A stretch of DNA of 64,000 nucleotides from NCBI GenBank assembly GCA_030533445.1, contig CM060068.1:16087479-16151478 (forward strand), in the 5' to 3' direction. Position numbers and translations under genes: made by a program. The notes under the pieces were generated by a model. That model did no database searches, was not told where the DNA came from, and saw only the letters and a program-made list of their open reading frames with translations. The DNA is from Cyprinodon diabolis. Taxonomy: Eukaryota > Chordata > Actinopteri > Cyprinodontiformes > Cyprinodontidae. Shown here piece after piece: positions 25,021 through 48,273 of this stretch (position 1 is its first letter; each line of letters begins with the position of its first letter).

Positions 25021-26869
25021 TCCCTGCATTCAGGGGACTCCACAAAAACACTGAAACCCACCCAAATGAGAGGGCACACCCCCAACACAATAGGACACCT
25101 GTTCAGAGGAAATGGCAGCAGGTGCAGTAATGCTTCAACCAGTCATGAATCTTCTGTTCTTTTTCTTTTAAACACCTCCAGCCTAAATGAAACTGGTGGA
25201 TTGGCTGAAGCCTTGTATTGGTCCTTAACCACAGGCCTTTCAGATACTGTTAAGGGTGAGTTCTAAGGGGCTTAACAACCAGAGGTTCACCTGGAAATAG
25301 TTGGACTGAAACTGAATTGAAAATCAAGTTAAATGATTTTGAGACTTAGGAGAACATTTGGTTAAGACTACCCTGAAAGACTTTAGGGAATTCTGGAATT
25401 CCTCACAGTCTCCCCCTCCTGTATATGTCACAATCCCTGGCAGTTCAAGCAGAAACCTGGTTTCCATGAGAACCATCTCCTCTCCTCCCCCGGGCTTTTG
25501 CCCAGGTGATCAGCTGATGAGGAGGAAGAGGAGGAGGAAACAGCAGCCTATACCTCATTGTGAGGCAGCAGGCGCGTGGAGGAGGATGCAGCACCTAGAC
25601 GAGCATTGCAGGAGCTAGAAAATCGGCTGATGTTTACAAGGTTTGCTTTTGATACAGTGTTTGGTTATGAATGACAGGCTGATCAATCACCAAGGTTATA
25701 TGCGTTCTACAGAGAACCTTTTTTAGTGTTCAGGTTGCTTGTTTTTTCCTCTCATGCTCTTTTCTTGTGTTGCTGCTTGTTTTCTAGCACTGCGTGTGCC
25801 ATATTTTTTGCCTTGGGCTCCCATTTGAGCTTTTCAGGTTACAGTAGTTTGTGTTTGTGCTGCTTTTGAGATCTTTCATCTCAGAAACAGCTGGAGACAA
25901 ATGTGACAACGGAGAAAGTGTCAGAGGGGGAAGAAAGAAGAAGGGGGAGGAAGATTAATGTGTCTGTGTGGGAAGCTGAAGGAGGAGGAGAAGAGGGAGG
26001 AGTTTCTGCTTTGTCCTCGGCTCTCTGCAAAGCACAAAGACAGCTGACAGAGATGTTCTCTTTCACTCTGATGTGACAGAGATGTTTCCTGGTGGAGACT
26101 TTTCACTCTGAGAGACTCTTAGGTTGCAGCTGAAGGTTTGCTTCACCCCAGTGAAAATAAAGCATCATGTGACCAGTCAGACAGACAGCAATCTGTAGAA
26201 GTTTTAATAGTGGGATCAAAAGCTTTTGACCAATCAGAGCCTGAAATTTTAATGTAAGTGTTTGTGTTACTTGTTCTGCACTTTTCACCACACAACCCTC
26301 CAGTAAATGACTGTTTGGGCTCCAAAAGGAGACATATGCATTGATGAATATCTGCCAACCATTGCTATATTGTTTTTTATGTTTTTTCTATATTCCTACT
26401 TTAAGGACATTCATGTATGCGTCTACAGAAAATATTAAGCAACATTTCACATCTTAAAAGCCCCCATCCTTAGCTGCACCCGGGCTTATATGGTACTCTG
26501 AGCTCAGCCTCACCAATTGCAGGTGGAGGGCTCACATGGAGGTGCTCTTTAGTAGCCTTTCTGAGCTTATCCAGTCAAAGTTCCTTAGCCAAAGCATGTT
26601 CACCAGATGAGCCGGACCTCCCAGGCCTTACATGAAGATGCCTACTTTTTGCCTTATGTTGTCAAATCATAACGTATTTCCTTCATTTATATTTTTTGAT
26701 CAGATGGGATAGATCAGCATCCTGCTTTAGAACAGCTGAATGTTTCTACTGAAGCAGCTCACATTCTTTCAGACAGAAAAAAAAGAATTAATGGGTGGGG
26801 GGGGGGGCATTTGGGAGTGTGTTTCATCTGATTGGGGGGGTCTGGGGGTCACATTAGACCCCCATGAAT
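25021..26869. other. Non-coding zeb2 5' DNA
   Basis: A basic ORF at 25500-25618 (RRKRRRKQQP) was checked as the missing zeb2 first exon and does not match. A purine-rich run lies at 25900-26010. Nothing else is supported. Confidence 0.5.
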
Positions 26870-27150
26870 ACCTAGGACCACACAGCGAGCGCTCCATCCC
26901 TCTGTGTTTGATCACAGAGAGCTTTACCCTTCTGAGGCGGTCACACCTCTTATTAAAGCTCAGTCTGTCCCACGCCCCCCTTCTTCGCCGACCCTCACCC
27001 CCCTCTCTCTTGGTATTCAGCCCAGGTCAGCAGATTTGAGCCCAGCCCACCGTGGCTCCCTTTTTAATTTGCACCTGTTGCGCAGTTGTCCGGGAGGCGA
27101 GAGCTGCAGCGGCTGCAGACAAAGATCATATTATGAACAGACTAATCTCC
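26870..27150. promoter_or_regulatory. Candidate conserved non-coding element 0.7 kb upstream of zeb2 exon 27804
   Basis: This GC-balanced block contains TTTTTAATTTGCACCTGTTG (with an E-box CACCTG, a ZEB-type site) and GACAAAGATCATATTATGAA (TCF/LEF-like CAAAGATC). No coherent ORF crosses it. An enhancer or self-regulatory role is inference. Confidence 0.3.
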
Positions 27151-27803
27151 GTGTAGCGGAGAGGGTCCGAGGGTCAGAGATGGGGGGGGGGGGATCAAAT
27201 CTGCAGCAGGAAGTGTGATAAGACGCAGAAGAGGCACTCTAGCAATCTGTGTTCACTGAACAAGCCTGAAATTCTGAGACTGTTCCTGTGGCTGGACTCC
27301 CATCTGCAGGCTGTTCCCATGATGTCATGCATCCTCACACACTTCCAAACCAAATCCTCAACACTGCACACACAATTCACCTCAGTCAGGTTCAACTCAG
27401 TTCAAGTCTACAGCCGGAGCGCAGCTGACAGAAAACACCAGACAAAAAAAAATGTGATTTAAAAACAAGTCTAAATTATGTTAAAGGATGTTTAAACTGT
27501 TGTTTTTGATATTTCAGGTAAAAATTACAGATCAAAATGTTTCTGCATGTGTATTTCTCTTTGTTTTATTTTCTCTTTCTAAGTCCATCCTGCAAGGTTG
27601 TAGGTGTGCCTTTATTTACAGACTGAGCTCTGAAAAAATATTTGCTGAGAGCTGAGACCAAAATTCATCCAGAAGGCACATTAGAATATAATATTTTAAT
27701 GATTAGTTTGGAGGTGGATCCACAGTGAAAGGTGGTTCCAGATGTTGTTGTTTTTTTTTTTATTTGCAGCTGTGTCAGCTCCTCCTCTGTCTCTGTTTTT
27801 TAG

Positions 27804-39783
<11,980 letters not shown>

Positions 39784-39828
39784 TGGAGGAAAATGGACTG
39801 AGAAAAATAAAGATTTGTCCGTGAGGTT

Positions 39829-41683
39829 CAGTATTTGCTTCATGATGAAGGATAATAGAATCCCTGATTGCAGGATGTTGGTCATGAGTCAGATCTATAT
39901 CCAAACTTGTGTTATACATCGGGCTTCTGGATAAGATCAACAATGATATCCGGAGGGCGTGGTTTACCTAGGACACCTGTTACTCTCAGACATCATACTG
40001 ATTTTGAAGGCTCCCACTGAGTTAAATCTCTTTATTCAACTAAGCTCTAGTTTATCATGTTCAGTCTGATTCTTTCTAGAAAGCAATGATTTTTTTTAAG
40101 TTGCCACCTTTAGCAAATTTCGATTTTCGCAGTTAAATTTACTCCTAATCTATTTAATCTATAAACCTAAGTAAAAAACATGTATGAAACTTGTGTTTGA
40201 ACTCTGAACTCCCGTTTTTTTCTTTTACAATTGGATTTTTCTTTTTTTTTTCTTTTTAGTAATTATGGATTTAAATATAAATATTATTTTTATATTTACG
40301 AAATTACAGTAAGCAATCTGTTTAAACATTATTACTTGAAAACTTAATCCAAATTCCTTCTTATATAGACTAACATTAGACTATGTAAAACTACCTTAAA
40401 TCACTGCTTGTCAAAAAGTGAGTTTAAAACATGTCCTTGATTGATTTAAACTGGTAAAGTGGTCATGGTGTACAATGGAACATTTATTTTTATACCCAAA
40501 AAGGTTGGGTCCAAAAAGTATAAAAAATAAATGGCACAACAGGTAAAATAAATAAAAAAAAAGTTTACCATGTTACCTTATTTCCCTGGCCTTTTTTTTT
40601 TTTGTTGCAACATTAAGGTTCTCACTTCAAAATTAAACCAAATCTTTTGTTTCTGGTTCTATTGGAGGTAGAAGCTGTAAAGTCTGTAGGACTGAACCTA
40701 ATAAAATACGAACATTTAGCAGCCAAAGTAGGAGCTGTCCTAATAAATAGGCGTCCATTTTAGCCTGATTATGTATGAACTACGTTTTTGATTATTTAAT
40801 TTTAACCCTTTAAGCAAACCAATATAACCTTCAGTGTACAGGATGGTTGTTGACCTGAATCATGAAGCAGGACTGCCTGGTTTAAAATCCATGTTATGCA
40901 AGATAAGAAAATAAAAGTAATAATAATTATTATTCTAATAAACTAAGTGAAGCGCTTGTTAATGTACAGTATTATAAAGGCCTGAAAGCTGTGTGGTGCT
41001 CTGATGTTCCTAACCTTTGTGTCTCGTGTTCCATAAAAACCACTTCAGGAAATTGCACTTGGCTCCCTGAATCACTACAAAATAGTAAAAAATATACATA
41101 TAAAAAATTTAAAGAGGAAAGCCTGGAACACTCGATCACGTTCTGTTATTGTTGTCGTTATGTCTCCTTTTAATGTGACATTTTTTACATGAATATTTTG
41201 ATCCAACTTTATTATTCTACCAACAAGCCACATGAATTCAGGCCTCCTAAGTTGTTGTTGTTTTATTTTCTCTGTGAAGGAATAATTGTATTTTTAAGTC
41301 TTAAATTTGAGAGGCAGAAATGGGGGGAAAAAAAGGGCTTGGCTGTAAAAAGAGGACGGAGCCTTGTGCTTCAAAGAAAGCCTTATATGCAAACCTTTTA
41401 CCTGTCTGTTTCTAAAAAAACCTGCCATCCCTGTGCAGTGACACACCACTCACCCCTGTACCCTCATCCTTTCAGTATTAAATTAGATACAGTAGATGTC
41501 ACTCTATAGTTCACAACTGTGCAATTTGTATTTTTTTTTAACATGCCATTTCTTTTTGACAGTATTAATTTTTGAATTTACCAACAAAAATTTTACTTTT
41601 TATTTGAGGATTTTCCATTTTATTTATGTGTGTCCTTTTATATTGGTGTCTTTATTTATTTCCTACTGTAGTGTACAGTATTA
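39829..41683 (+). promoter_or_regulatory. Cluster of miR-200b/c/429 seed matches in zeb2 3' UTR
   Basis: CAGTATT, the complement of the miR-200b/c/429 seed, occurs at 39829-39835. The full 8-mer CAGTATTA occurs at 40967-40974, 41473-41480, 41560-41567 and 41676-41683. In mammals the miR-200 family represses ZEB1 and ZEB2 through several such sites, in a mutual repression loop. I saw no CAGTGTT (miR-200a/141) site in the same stretch. Sites are seen directly; activity is inferred. Confidence 0.7.
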
Positions 41684-42000
41684 GGGTTTCTCCCAGAAGT
41701 ATATTTTAGTAAAAATGGTTCCATCATTGAATATTGGAACATAAATGTTGATCAGGTCATATATTTGTTTCCTTCATGTTTTGTTTCATTTGAAACTACT
41801 GATTAAAAAAAAAAAAAGAATCTTGGGAACTTTAATACAATAATTATTGTGCAAGCACTGTATTAATAAAAAAATCCACTTTATTCATTCCTCTGAAAAG
41901 AGGATGAACTGATGATGAAGGATGTCCTGAAATGTCTGAAGTACTATGGTTTTTAATTTTTATTTTTTAAGTTGAAATAAATGTAGCCAAATTAAATTTT

Positions 42001-42006
42001 AATAAA
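42001..42006 (+). terminator. Probable distal zeb2 polyadenylation signal
   Basis: AATAAA is followed within 30 bases by a GT- and T-rich stretch (TGTTATTCTTCTTG). A second AATAAA lies 25 bases upstream. It is the last strong signal before the Tc1 remnant that begins at 42561. Confidence 0.55.
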
Positions 42007-42560
42007 ACTGTGTTATTCTTCTTGTAGTAATTATATTTTATGTATCACAACTCAAGTGATAATGCTGATATTTTAGTTTAATGTTAATCAAAGAGTGGTG
42101 GTCCTAATACAATGTCCACAAGTGGTAAGTGGTTAGAGGAACATTCAAATATATTTTTATAAGTTGTCCTGCAGATTATCTTCATTAACAATGCCTGTGC
42201 ATTGACTGATGCAGAATCTTAAGGCCAAACTGTTTAACTATAAATTAAGATCTTTTACAATGGAAAATCTTTTAAGAACCCTACATTATGTTTTTTTGTT
42301 TTAATAGTAGGACAACTCTTTGAGTATTACTTTAGAGCAGTCTTTGGTGCGCCCAAATCCCCTTTTAAATAAATAAACTTGGTTATATACAACAAGTGTT
42401 TTAAATGCAGAATGACTGAAACCCTGAAACCTTGAAAAATATTTTTCTAAGCAAAGCAAATTGAAAGCAATCGTCCCCATGGAATTTGTGAACCCGATAC
42501 CCTTCTTTCATACCGCAGATGTGCAAAGCCCTTTCAAAGTTTTCATAATAGAATGAGTTA

Positions 42561-42698
42561 CAGTGAGGAAAATAAGTATTTGAACACCCTGCTGTTTTGC
42601 ACATTCTCCCATTTAGAAATTGAAAGGTCTGAAATTGTCATCATTAGGACATGTTCACTCTAAGTGACATAATCTTTAAAAAAAAATCAGAAACACAA

Positions 42699-42731
<33 letters not shown>

Positions 42732-43561
42732 AAACAATTTCTTTGTATGATACAGCTGCAAATAAGTATTTGAACACTTGTCTATCAGCTAGAATTAGAC
42801 CTGTTAGTCTGCCTTCAAAATGTCCACCTCCTCTCCATTTATTATCCTAAATTAGATGCACCTGTTTGAGGCCGTTAGCTGCATAAAGACACCTGTCCAC
42901 CCCATACAACCAGTAAGTATCCAACTACTAACATGGCCAAGACCAAAGAGCTGTCCAAAGACACTAGACAATATTGTACAGCTCCATGTGGCTGGAAAAG
43001 GCTATGGGGAAATTGCCAAGTAGCTTGGTGAAAAAAAAGGTCCACTGTTGGAGCAATCATTAGAAAATGTAAAAGCTAGATATGACTGTCAATCGCCCTT
43101 AAAAAAAAAAAAAAAAAAAAACACTTTTGGGATCTCAATGATACTAAGAAAAGTGAGAAATCAGCCCAGAACTACACGGGAGGAGCTGATCAATGACCTG
43201 AAAAGAGCTGGAACCCATGTCTCCAAACATACCGTTATACAATAAGACCTCAATGTTTAAAATCATGCATGGTTAAGAAAGTTCCCCTGCTTAAACCAGC
43301 ACATTTCAAGTAACCAAGAAGTGGCTCTCTAAGAAGCACATCAAGGAAACAAAGGCAAACCAAAAATTAACACTTATTTGCCTCTCTGTCACACAAATAA
43401 TATTGTTTAAAAAAGGCAGAGATTCTGGATTTTTTTTATTTTTAGGTTATGTTTCTCACAGTGGACATGCACCTACAATTACAATTTCAGACCCATTCAT
43501 GATTTCTAAGTGGGAGTACTTGCAAAATAGCAAAGGGTTCAAATACTTATTTTCTTCACTC
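42561..43561 (+). mobile_element. Degenerate Tc1 element
   Basis: The left end CAGTGAGGAAAATAAGTATT follows TA; the right end, reversed, reads AGTGAAGAAAATAAGTATTT. The interior has remnants of a Tc1 transposase on the + strand ([27 protein letters not shown] near 43156, then KKVPLLKPAHF near 43276) broken by indels. It lacks the catalytic part and cannot be autonomous. It lies between the zeb2 3' end and the gtdc1 promoter. Confidence 0.82.
42699..42732 (+). repeat. (TA)n / poly-T low-complexity run
   Basis: TA dinucleotides merge into a T run inside the decayed Tc1 element at 42561-43561. Confidence 0.9.
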
Positions 43562-44122
43562 ATATTCCTCTCCTGAAAATTAAACAAAAAATTTAGTCAA
43601 AGAATGCCATGTTTAGTTCAGCTTATTAAACAAGTAGATAGTAAATCCAATAAATTATTTGTGTTTTATTGTATTCATTTTAGTGACCTTGGTGTAAAAA
43701 AAAAAAAAAAAAAGTGACAAAAAAGGACGCAGTACTTCAGCACTCATTTATTTTAATCATTATTAAATTTGTAAGCGTTTAAAAAATCTCATTAAGATGT
43801 TATGGGAAATTGTGGCTATAATTTTGAAATTAAAAACAAAAAAAACGACATCGACCAATTTTGATAAACCGTTTTATTACCATAACTAAACGTTAAATAA
43901 ACACTAAAACTTCAGCATTCAGAGTAAGTTTTATTATTATTATTAAAAGAAGTTGTAATTAGTCGGTAAGTCCGACATTTTTTATTCATTTCCTTTTTCT
44001 CATGAAAATGTGTAAATGTATTAGCGTTTATCTCTAAGCATTAATTTCATTCCAAAGAACAAAATAGCAATCAATATCCGCCATTGTAATTAGACTGACC
44101 GTCACCCTTCTGCAGCGACGTG

Positions 44123-44143
44123 ATGGCGTCAGCCCTTGCGTGA
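44123..44143 (+). other. Small upstream ORF in the candidate gtdc1 leader
   Basis: ATG GCG TCA GCC CTT GCG TGA forms a six-codon ORF that ends 19 bases before the proposed gtdc1 start. If this region is transcribed as proposed, it would be a short uORF. It depends entirely on the exon 1 model. Confidence 0.3.
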
Positions 44144-44162
44144 CCCTTGAGCGGAGCGTCAG

Positions 44163-44177
44163 ATGCTGCAAGAAGAG
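44163..44177 (+). CDS. gtdc1: Candidate gtdc1 first coding exon (MLQEE)
   Basis: An ATG at 44163 opens five codons and runs in phase 0 into the donor GAG|GTGAGT. The first recognisable gtdc1 exon, at 55163, begins in phase 0 with no ATG of its own, so joining the two gives an uninterrupted frame. Human GTDC1 starts only a few residues before EAFYGG, so a very short first coding exon fits. There is no homology in five residues; the call rests on the promoter-like setting, the donor and the matching phase. Confidence 0.45.
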
Positions 44178-44888
44178 GTGAGTGTTTATAGGGCATCTAA
44201 CCTGGTTGTCCTCTGTTCATTCACTGTCTGCCAGGGTCTGAGTCGGTATGGGGTTATCATTCCCCCGGTCGGCGGGGTTTTATTGACACGGAGCCCGGAA
44301 GAGGGTTCGGTTCGGCTAACGGAGCTAATGTAACAGCTCCAGGAAGTAGTCGGCTCCATGAGATGTCACTGAGATTGCAACTGTTGTGTGTCAGTCTTAA
44401 AGTAACAGTCGGATGAATACATTGGTCGGGCCGCATAAAGTTACAGTTACAAGAAAAAGTTAAACTTAAAACCTAAAAAAATTAAACTATTGAATATATC
44501 TTGTCCTGGGGCTGTTCAATGAGCTCAGAAACAGCAGCATGTTTGAATTCAAATAGATTGAGAAGCAATGGGAATGATTTTCTCTCCTATTATCCACAAA
44601 ATCCTTCCTGCTGTCTAGTTAAAGCTGCAGGAAGGTTAGATCAGTCCTCCACATATTGAATATTATTCCTAATCCATAAACTTTTGTGGGATTCAACATC
44701 TTCTAATATATATTTTGATGGACCACTGCTATAGTGTGAATTTTATATGATGAACTGCATCATGCTCACTTTGAAGGACTTTTTTTTTTAGGTTTAAATG
44801 TTTAAACTGAATTAGGATTAGGACAAAATTGATATAGACCTGAATTAGAACAAAACTCTCTTTCTTTGTCAGCATATTCCATGTTGAG

Positions 44889-44945
44889 TGTGAAAGGTCT
44901 TTGCAAAAGTATTTGAGCCCCATTAAACTTTACATGTTTCCCAGA
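44889..44945 (+). mobile_element. Solo Tc1-like terminus
   Basis: GTCTTTGCAAAAGTATTTGA followed by CCCCATTAAACTTTACATG resembles the terminal repeat of the decayed element type at 54340-55090, in the opposite orientation. It is an isolated end fragment without a partner. Confidence 0.35.
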
Positions 44946-45942
44946 CATGTTTTTTACTTCTTAATATCCCCTCATTTTGGGAAATTTTCACCTATTTTGC
45001 ATACCCAAATGGAAAAGCAAATAACCGAGGAACTGTAAGCCCAAATTACACGTGTCATACATTATTTGAAAGCTAACACCTTCTAGTTTCTGAATATATA
45101 CATGAAAATTGGGTGAGTAAAACACCCAAGCTGCATCAGTTCAAACATGACTCAAAGTAGTTTTTTTTATTCTCGAAAACAATAGGTCTTTTTTGAACAG
45201 CAGTAATAAAGACAAACTTGCTTGTGGTGGCTGCTTTTTCATGCTACATTTTGACATGCAGCTATATCTGTGTTTTGTTTTGGTGCTTGCCATGTCCATA
45301 AAATGATCTAGGTGGTTGAATTGTGGAGAATCTAAGCTTTCCAACGATGTCTTAACATGTCTGTATTGGTAAACATTTTATCAGTGTAATTTTCATGCAT
45401 TCTTAGTGATTATTTGTAAACGCTTTTAAACAGCGGGTTTTGAGAGGTTAAACACCACACATGTGTGGTGAAATAACCTGGTAAGGTGGATCAATGTGTT
45501 GAGCTAAAGTCTAGTTCTACGCATTATGGAATCTATTCCTTAAACGGAGGGCCATTTAGCTGATCCTTTTGAGCTGATTGGGCAAAGCGACACATAGTAC
45601 CTCCTAACCAATTGTTGATTTTTTTCCAATCATGTTAGCAAATGAAATGGCAGCAGACACCTTAAGAAACCACAGCAACTTTTGCTCTCCGCACTTTGTT
45701 TTTCAAAGATGAATTTCTGACAAAGCAGATGTGATAGCAGTAGCATACTCATACGTCCTCCTTTGCTGCATGTTTGTTTTGGTCAGGGTGTGTGCAAATT
45801 GATGACCTGTTTTGGTTTCGGACTAGAACGATATCAGCTGCAGCGCTGAAAGATACTTTCTCATCGGTTTGTGAGCTCAGAAATGCTTCAACAATTCAGC
45901 TTAAGTACAAGGTTATTAGTGAAAAGCTGCCATGTGAAAGAC

Positions 45943-46374
45943 TAGGGGTGTAAATAATAATCATTGTGTATCGATGCATCGATCCAACAGCCGATAATCC
46001 GATGCAAAGAGTATGGATTTGAGTATCGATTCATTTTATTTTTTATTTTTTCCTCCGGCCTATTTTTATCCATTTTTTCCTGGACGTAATTCTGACTCCT
46101 GTCCTGCGGTGGCGCTAAACCTATTTTGCCATCCTACCTCGCTTCCTTTAGCCAATAGCCTCTTTCTGCATGCACAAACACAGCCGCGTAAACAGTAGAC
46201 AAGACAGACATGGCGAAGGAAGAAAAAAGATGACCTGCACACCCCTTGCAGGTTTAAGTCATTTGTGTGGAAGTATTTTGTGATGTATTCTTGAGTATCG
46301 AAAATAATGGAATCGTTGGGTCAGGAAATTGATACTGAATCGAATCGTCATGAAGGGTGTGATTTACACCCCTA
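45943..46374. mobile_element. Short non-autonomous hAT element (432 bp)
   Basis: It is flanked by the exact 8-bp duplication TGAAAGAC (45935-45942 and 46375-46382). Ends are TAGGGGTGTAAAT and its reverse complement ATTTACACCCCTA. Both subterminal regions are rich in ATCGAT. It encodes nothing recognisable. Confidence 0.85.
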
Positions 46375-46629
46375 TGAAAGACTAACTAAAAATGAAAATA
46401 TAATAATTATTTGATTAATAGTTCCTATAGTTACAGCTGCAGGTCTTCTGGGTTCTGAAGCTTCATTCTTCATTCTTTGCTTAATATTTCTGGCCTTTTC
46501 ACTGTTTGTAGATATCAAATTAAGTATTTTTGTGAATCTGGAGTCATATTGATATTCAGTTATTAAAACCTGAAATTAAAAAAAAAATGGCGATCTCTCA
46601 AGGCTGGATTTCCAATATTAATTCTGCCT

Positions 46630-47027
46630 TGGGCTGAAACAATTGGATTAATCGTGATTAATCAATTATTGAAATAATAGTCAACTAATTTAGCAATCGA
46701 TTAATCCTGAAATGGAGTAAAGAGAATCTAAAACATGCCTTAAGCTGAAAGAACAAACCAATTAGAACAGTAATTATACCAAAATTGTAAAAAAAAAAAA
46801 AAAAAAAAAAAAATTTTTTGCTATTTGGCATTTGAAATAATAAAAAAAATGTCGTCTGTCAATATGCTCTATCCTGAACTCCTCAAGTAGAAAAGTTTTA
46901 TTTCTACCTGGTTTAATTCTGGAAAAATATATTAAAGGGAATATTTTGCAACCCAATTATTTATGGATTAATCAAGATAATTATTGTTAATCAAATAGTA
47001 AAATAATCATTAGTTTACAGCCCTATA
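46630..47027. mobile_element. hAT-like MITE, degenerate
   Basis: Left end GGGCTGAAACAATTGGATTA and right end, reversed, TAGGGCTGTAAACTAATGAT are imperfect inverted repeats with ATTAATCGATT-type subterminal DNA, a pattern known from fish hAT MITEs. No target duplication is clear. A 25-base A run lies inside (46789-46813). Confidence 0.5.
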
Positions 47028-47695
47028 TACAACAAGGAATGAATATGACAGTCGATGAAATGGTTGCTAACTAAATATAATTTAAAAAGAGGCTAAAATC
47101 ATCTGTTTCCACTCTGAGTAATTTGTGAATCTCGAGTTTAATGAAGTCTTTACTGAGTTTAGTTAAAAGAGATGTTTTCATTCTGCGAGCAGTTTCTGAG
47201 GTGTCATGTCTGTAGTCACAATCTCATTACATCAGTCTGCAATATGAAACAGGACAAAATTCAGCTGGCAGTGATACTTTTACGGGTTTCTGACGGATTT
47301 CTGGTTTCTCTTTGAAATCAAATGAGGGAATCTCACCACGACTCAGCAACATGCAGAACCATTGTACCTTTAATGGATTTCAGTTCATTTTAGTTAATTG
47401 GAGGTGAACAAGGTTTTGACCTGGTCTCCACAGACATTGGTGTTGGTGTACAGCAAGCCTGGCATTATTGCCTCAGGTTCAGCAGGTTAACATACTAAGT
47501 GAAAGGAACAGAGGGCCAGGAGACATGATTAAAATCCCTGGTGATCAAAATAAGGGCGTGAGGGGGCTGTGTTTGGAGTCTTTGGTCACAGTGCGGTTGA
47601 TTTCACAAGGTCCTGGGGGCTTCTTATAATTGTGCTAACACCTTTAACCCAATAAGGTGTGAACTACTGCATGCAGCCTCATGCTAACACCTATA

Positions 47696-48271
47696 CCCCA
47701 TTTACACTACCCTTGAAAAACCGATCCATGCCGAGACCGGTCCGAGCTCGGATCAGTTAACCAGGCCGAGCTTTGTTCTGACGACTGTTTACACATCACG
47801 CTATCTTGGTTCCTCGCTTCCTAGTGACGATCTGCAGTATTACTGCCAGTATCGAAGGCGGAAATCAAGCAGTTGGTGGCGGTAATGCACCAAAAGTTGT
47901 TTGCCAACCGCCATAAAACACAAGAAGAGAACATTTCGATTGTTGTTTATAGTTGTTCTTCTTCTGTTTTCTGTTGGTTGGCAAGCAACTTCCAGAGGGG
48001 CATTACCGCCAACTAGTGGAATGGAGTGTGAATCGAGATGTGCAGCCAGACGGAGATGACGCTTTCTGCTCATGCGCTCTTGTTATCAGAGAACCGAGCC
48101 TGGGAAAAACCGAACCGAGCCCACCTATGGAACTGGTCTGCAGTTAGCACGGTCCGGTTGTGTCTAGCTCGGTTCAGTTCAGTTTGCTTTCCATTCACAC
48201 ACTATAAGTTATTTCCGTTACTGAGCTCGGACCGGTCTCGGCGCGGTTTTTCAAGGGTAGTGTAAATGGGG
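47696..48271. mobile_element. Fold-back MITE with arms of about 280 bp
   Basis: The element is flanked by TA on both sides. The first 28 bases (CCCCATTTACACTACCCTTG...) are perfectly inverted at the right end. The inverted symmetry continues inward: CCGAGACCGGTCCGAGCTC in both arms, then GTTGGTGGCGGTAATGC against GCATTACCGCCAAC, and TTTGCCAACC against GGTTGGCAAGC. The centre lies near 47950. The whole unit could form one long hairpin. TA duplication hints at mariner-type mobilisation, but no family is proven. Confidence 0.8.
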
Positions 48272-48273
48272 TA

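Larger units (their letters stand above)
39784..42030 (+). other. zeb2: zeb2 3' untranslated region
   Basis: This A+T-rich stretch follows the zeb2 stop codon and has no coding potential. It ends near AATAAA signals at 41976-41981 and 42001-42006, the latter followed by a GT/T-rich stretch suited to cleavage. An earlier AATAAA at about 39806 could give a very short UTR. It contains five CAGTATT seed matches (listed separately). Long, microRNA-rich 3' UTRs are usual for ZEB2. The end point is inferred from signals only. Confidence 0.7.
44085..44340 (+). promoter_or_regulatory. CpG-rich promoter candidate of gtdc1
   Basis: After several kilobases of CpG-poor, A+T-rich DNA this stretch holds many CpGs (GCGACG, GGCGTC, GCGGAGCG, GTCGGCGGGG, GGTTCGGTTCGG). 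It surrounds a candidate first exon with a strong GTGAGT donor at 44178. It has no TATA box, as is common for housekeeping promoters. It lies between the end of zeb2 and the first recognisable gtdc1 exon, where a gtdc1 promoter is expected. Confidence 0.5.

Noticed and set aside
25500..25618. Basic ORF (RRKRRRKQQP) as the missing zeb2 first coding exon
   Set aside because: It lacks the expected MADGPRCKRRKQ order and a phase-1 donor; it is a purine-rich low-complexity run.
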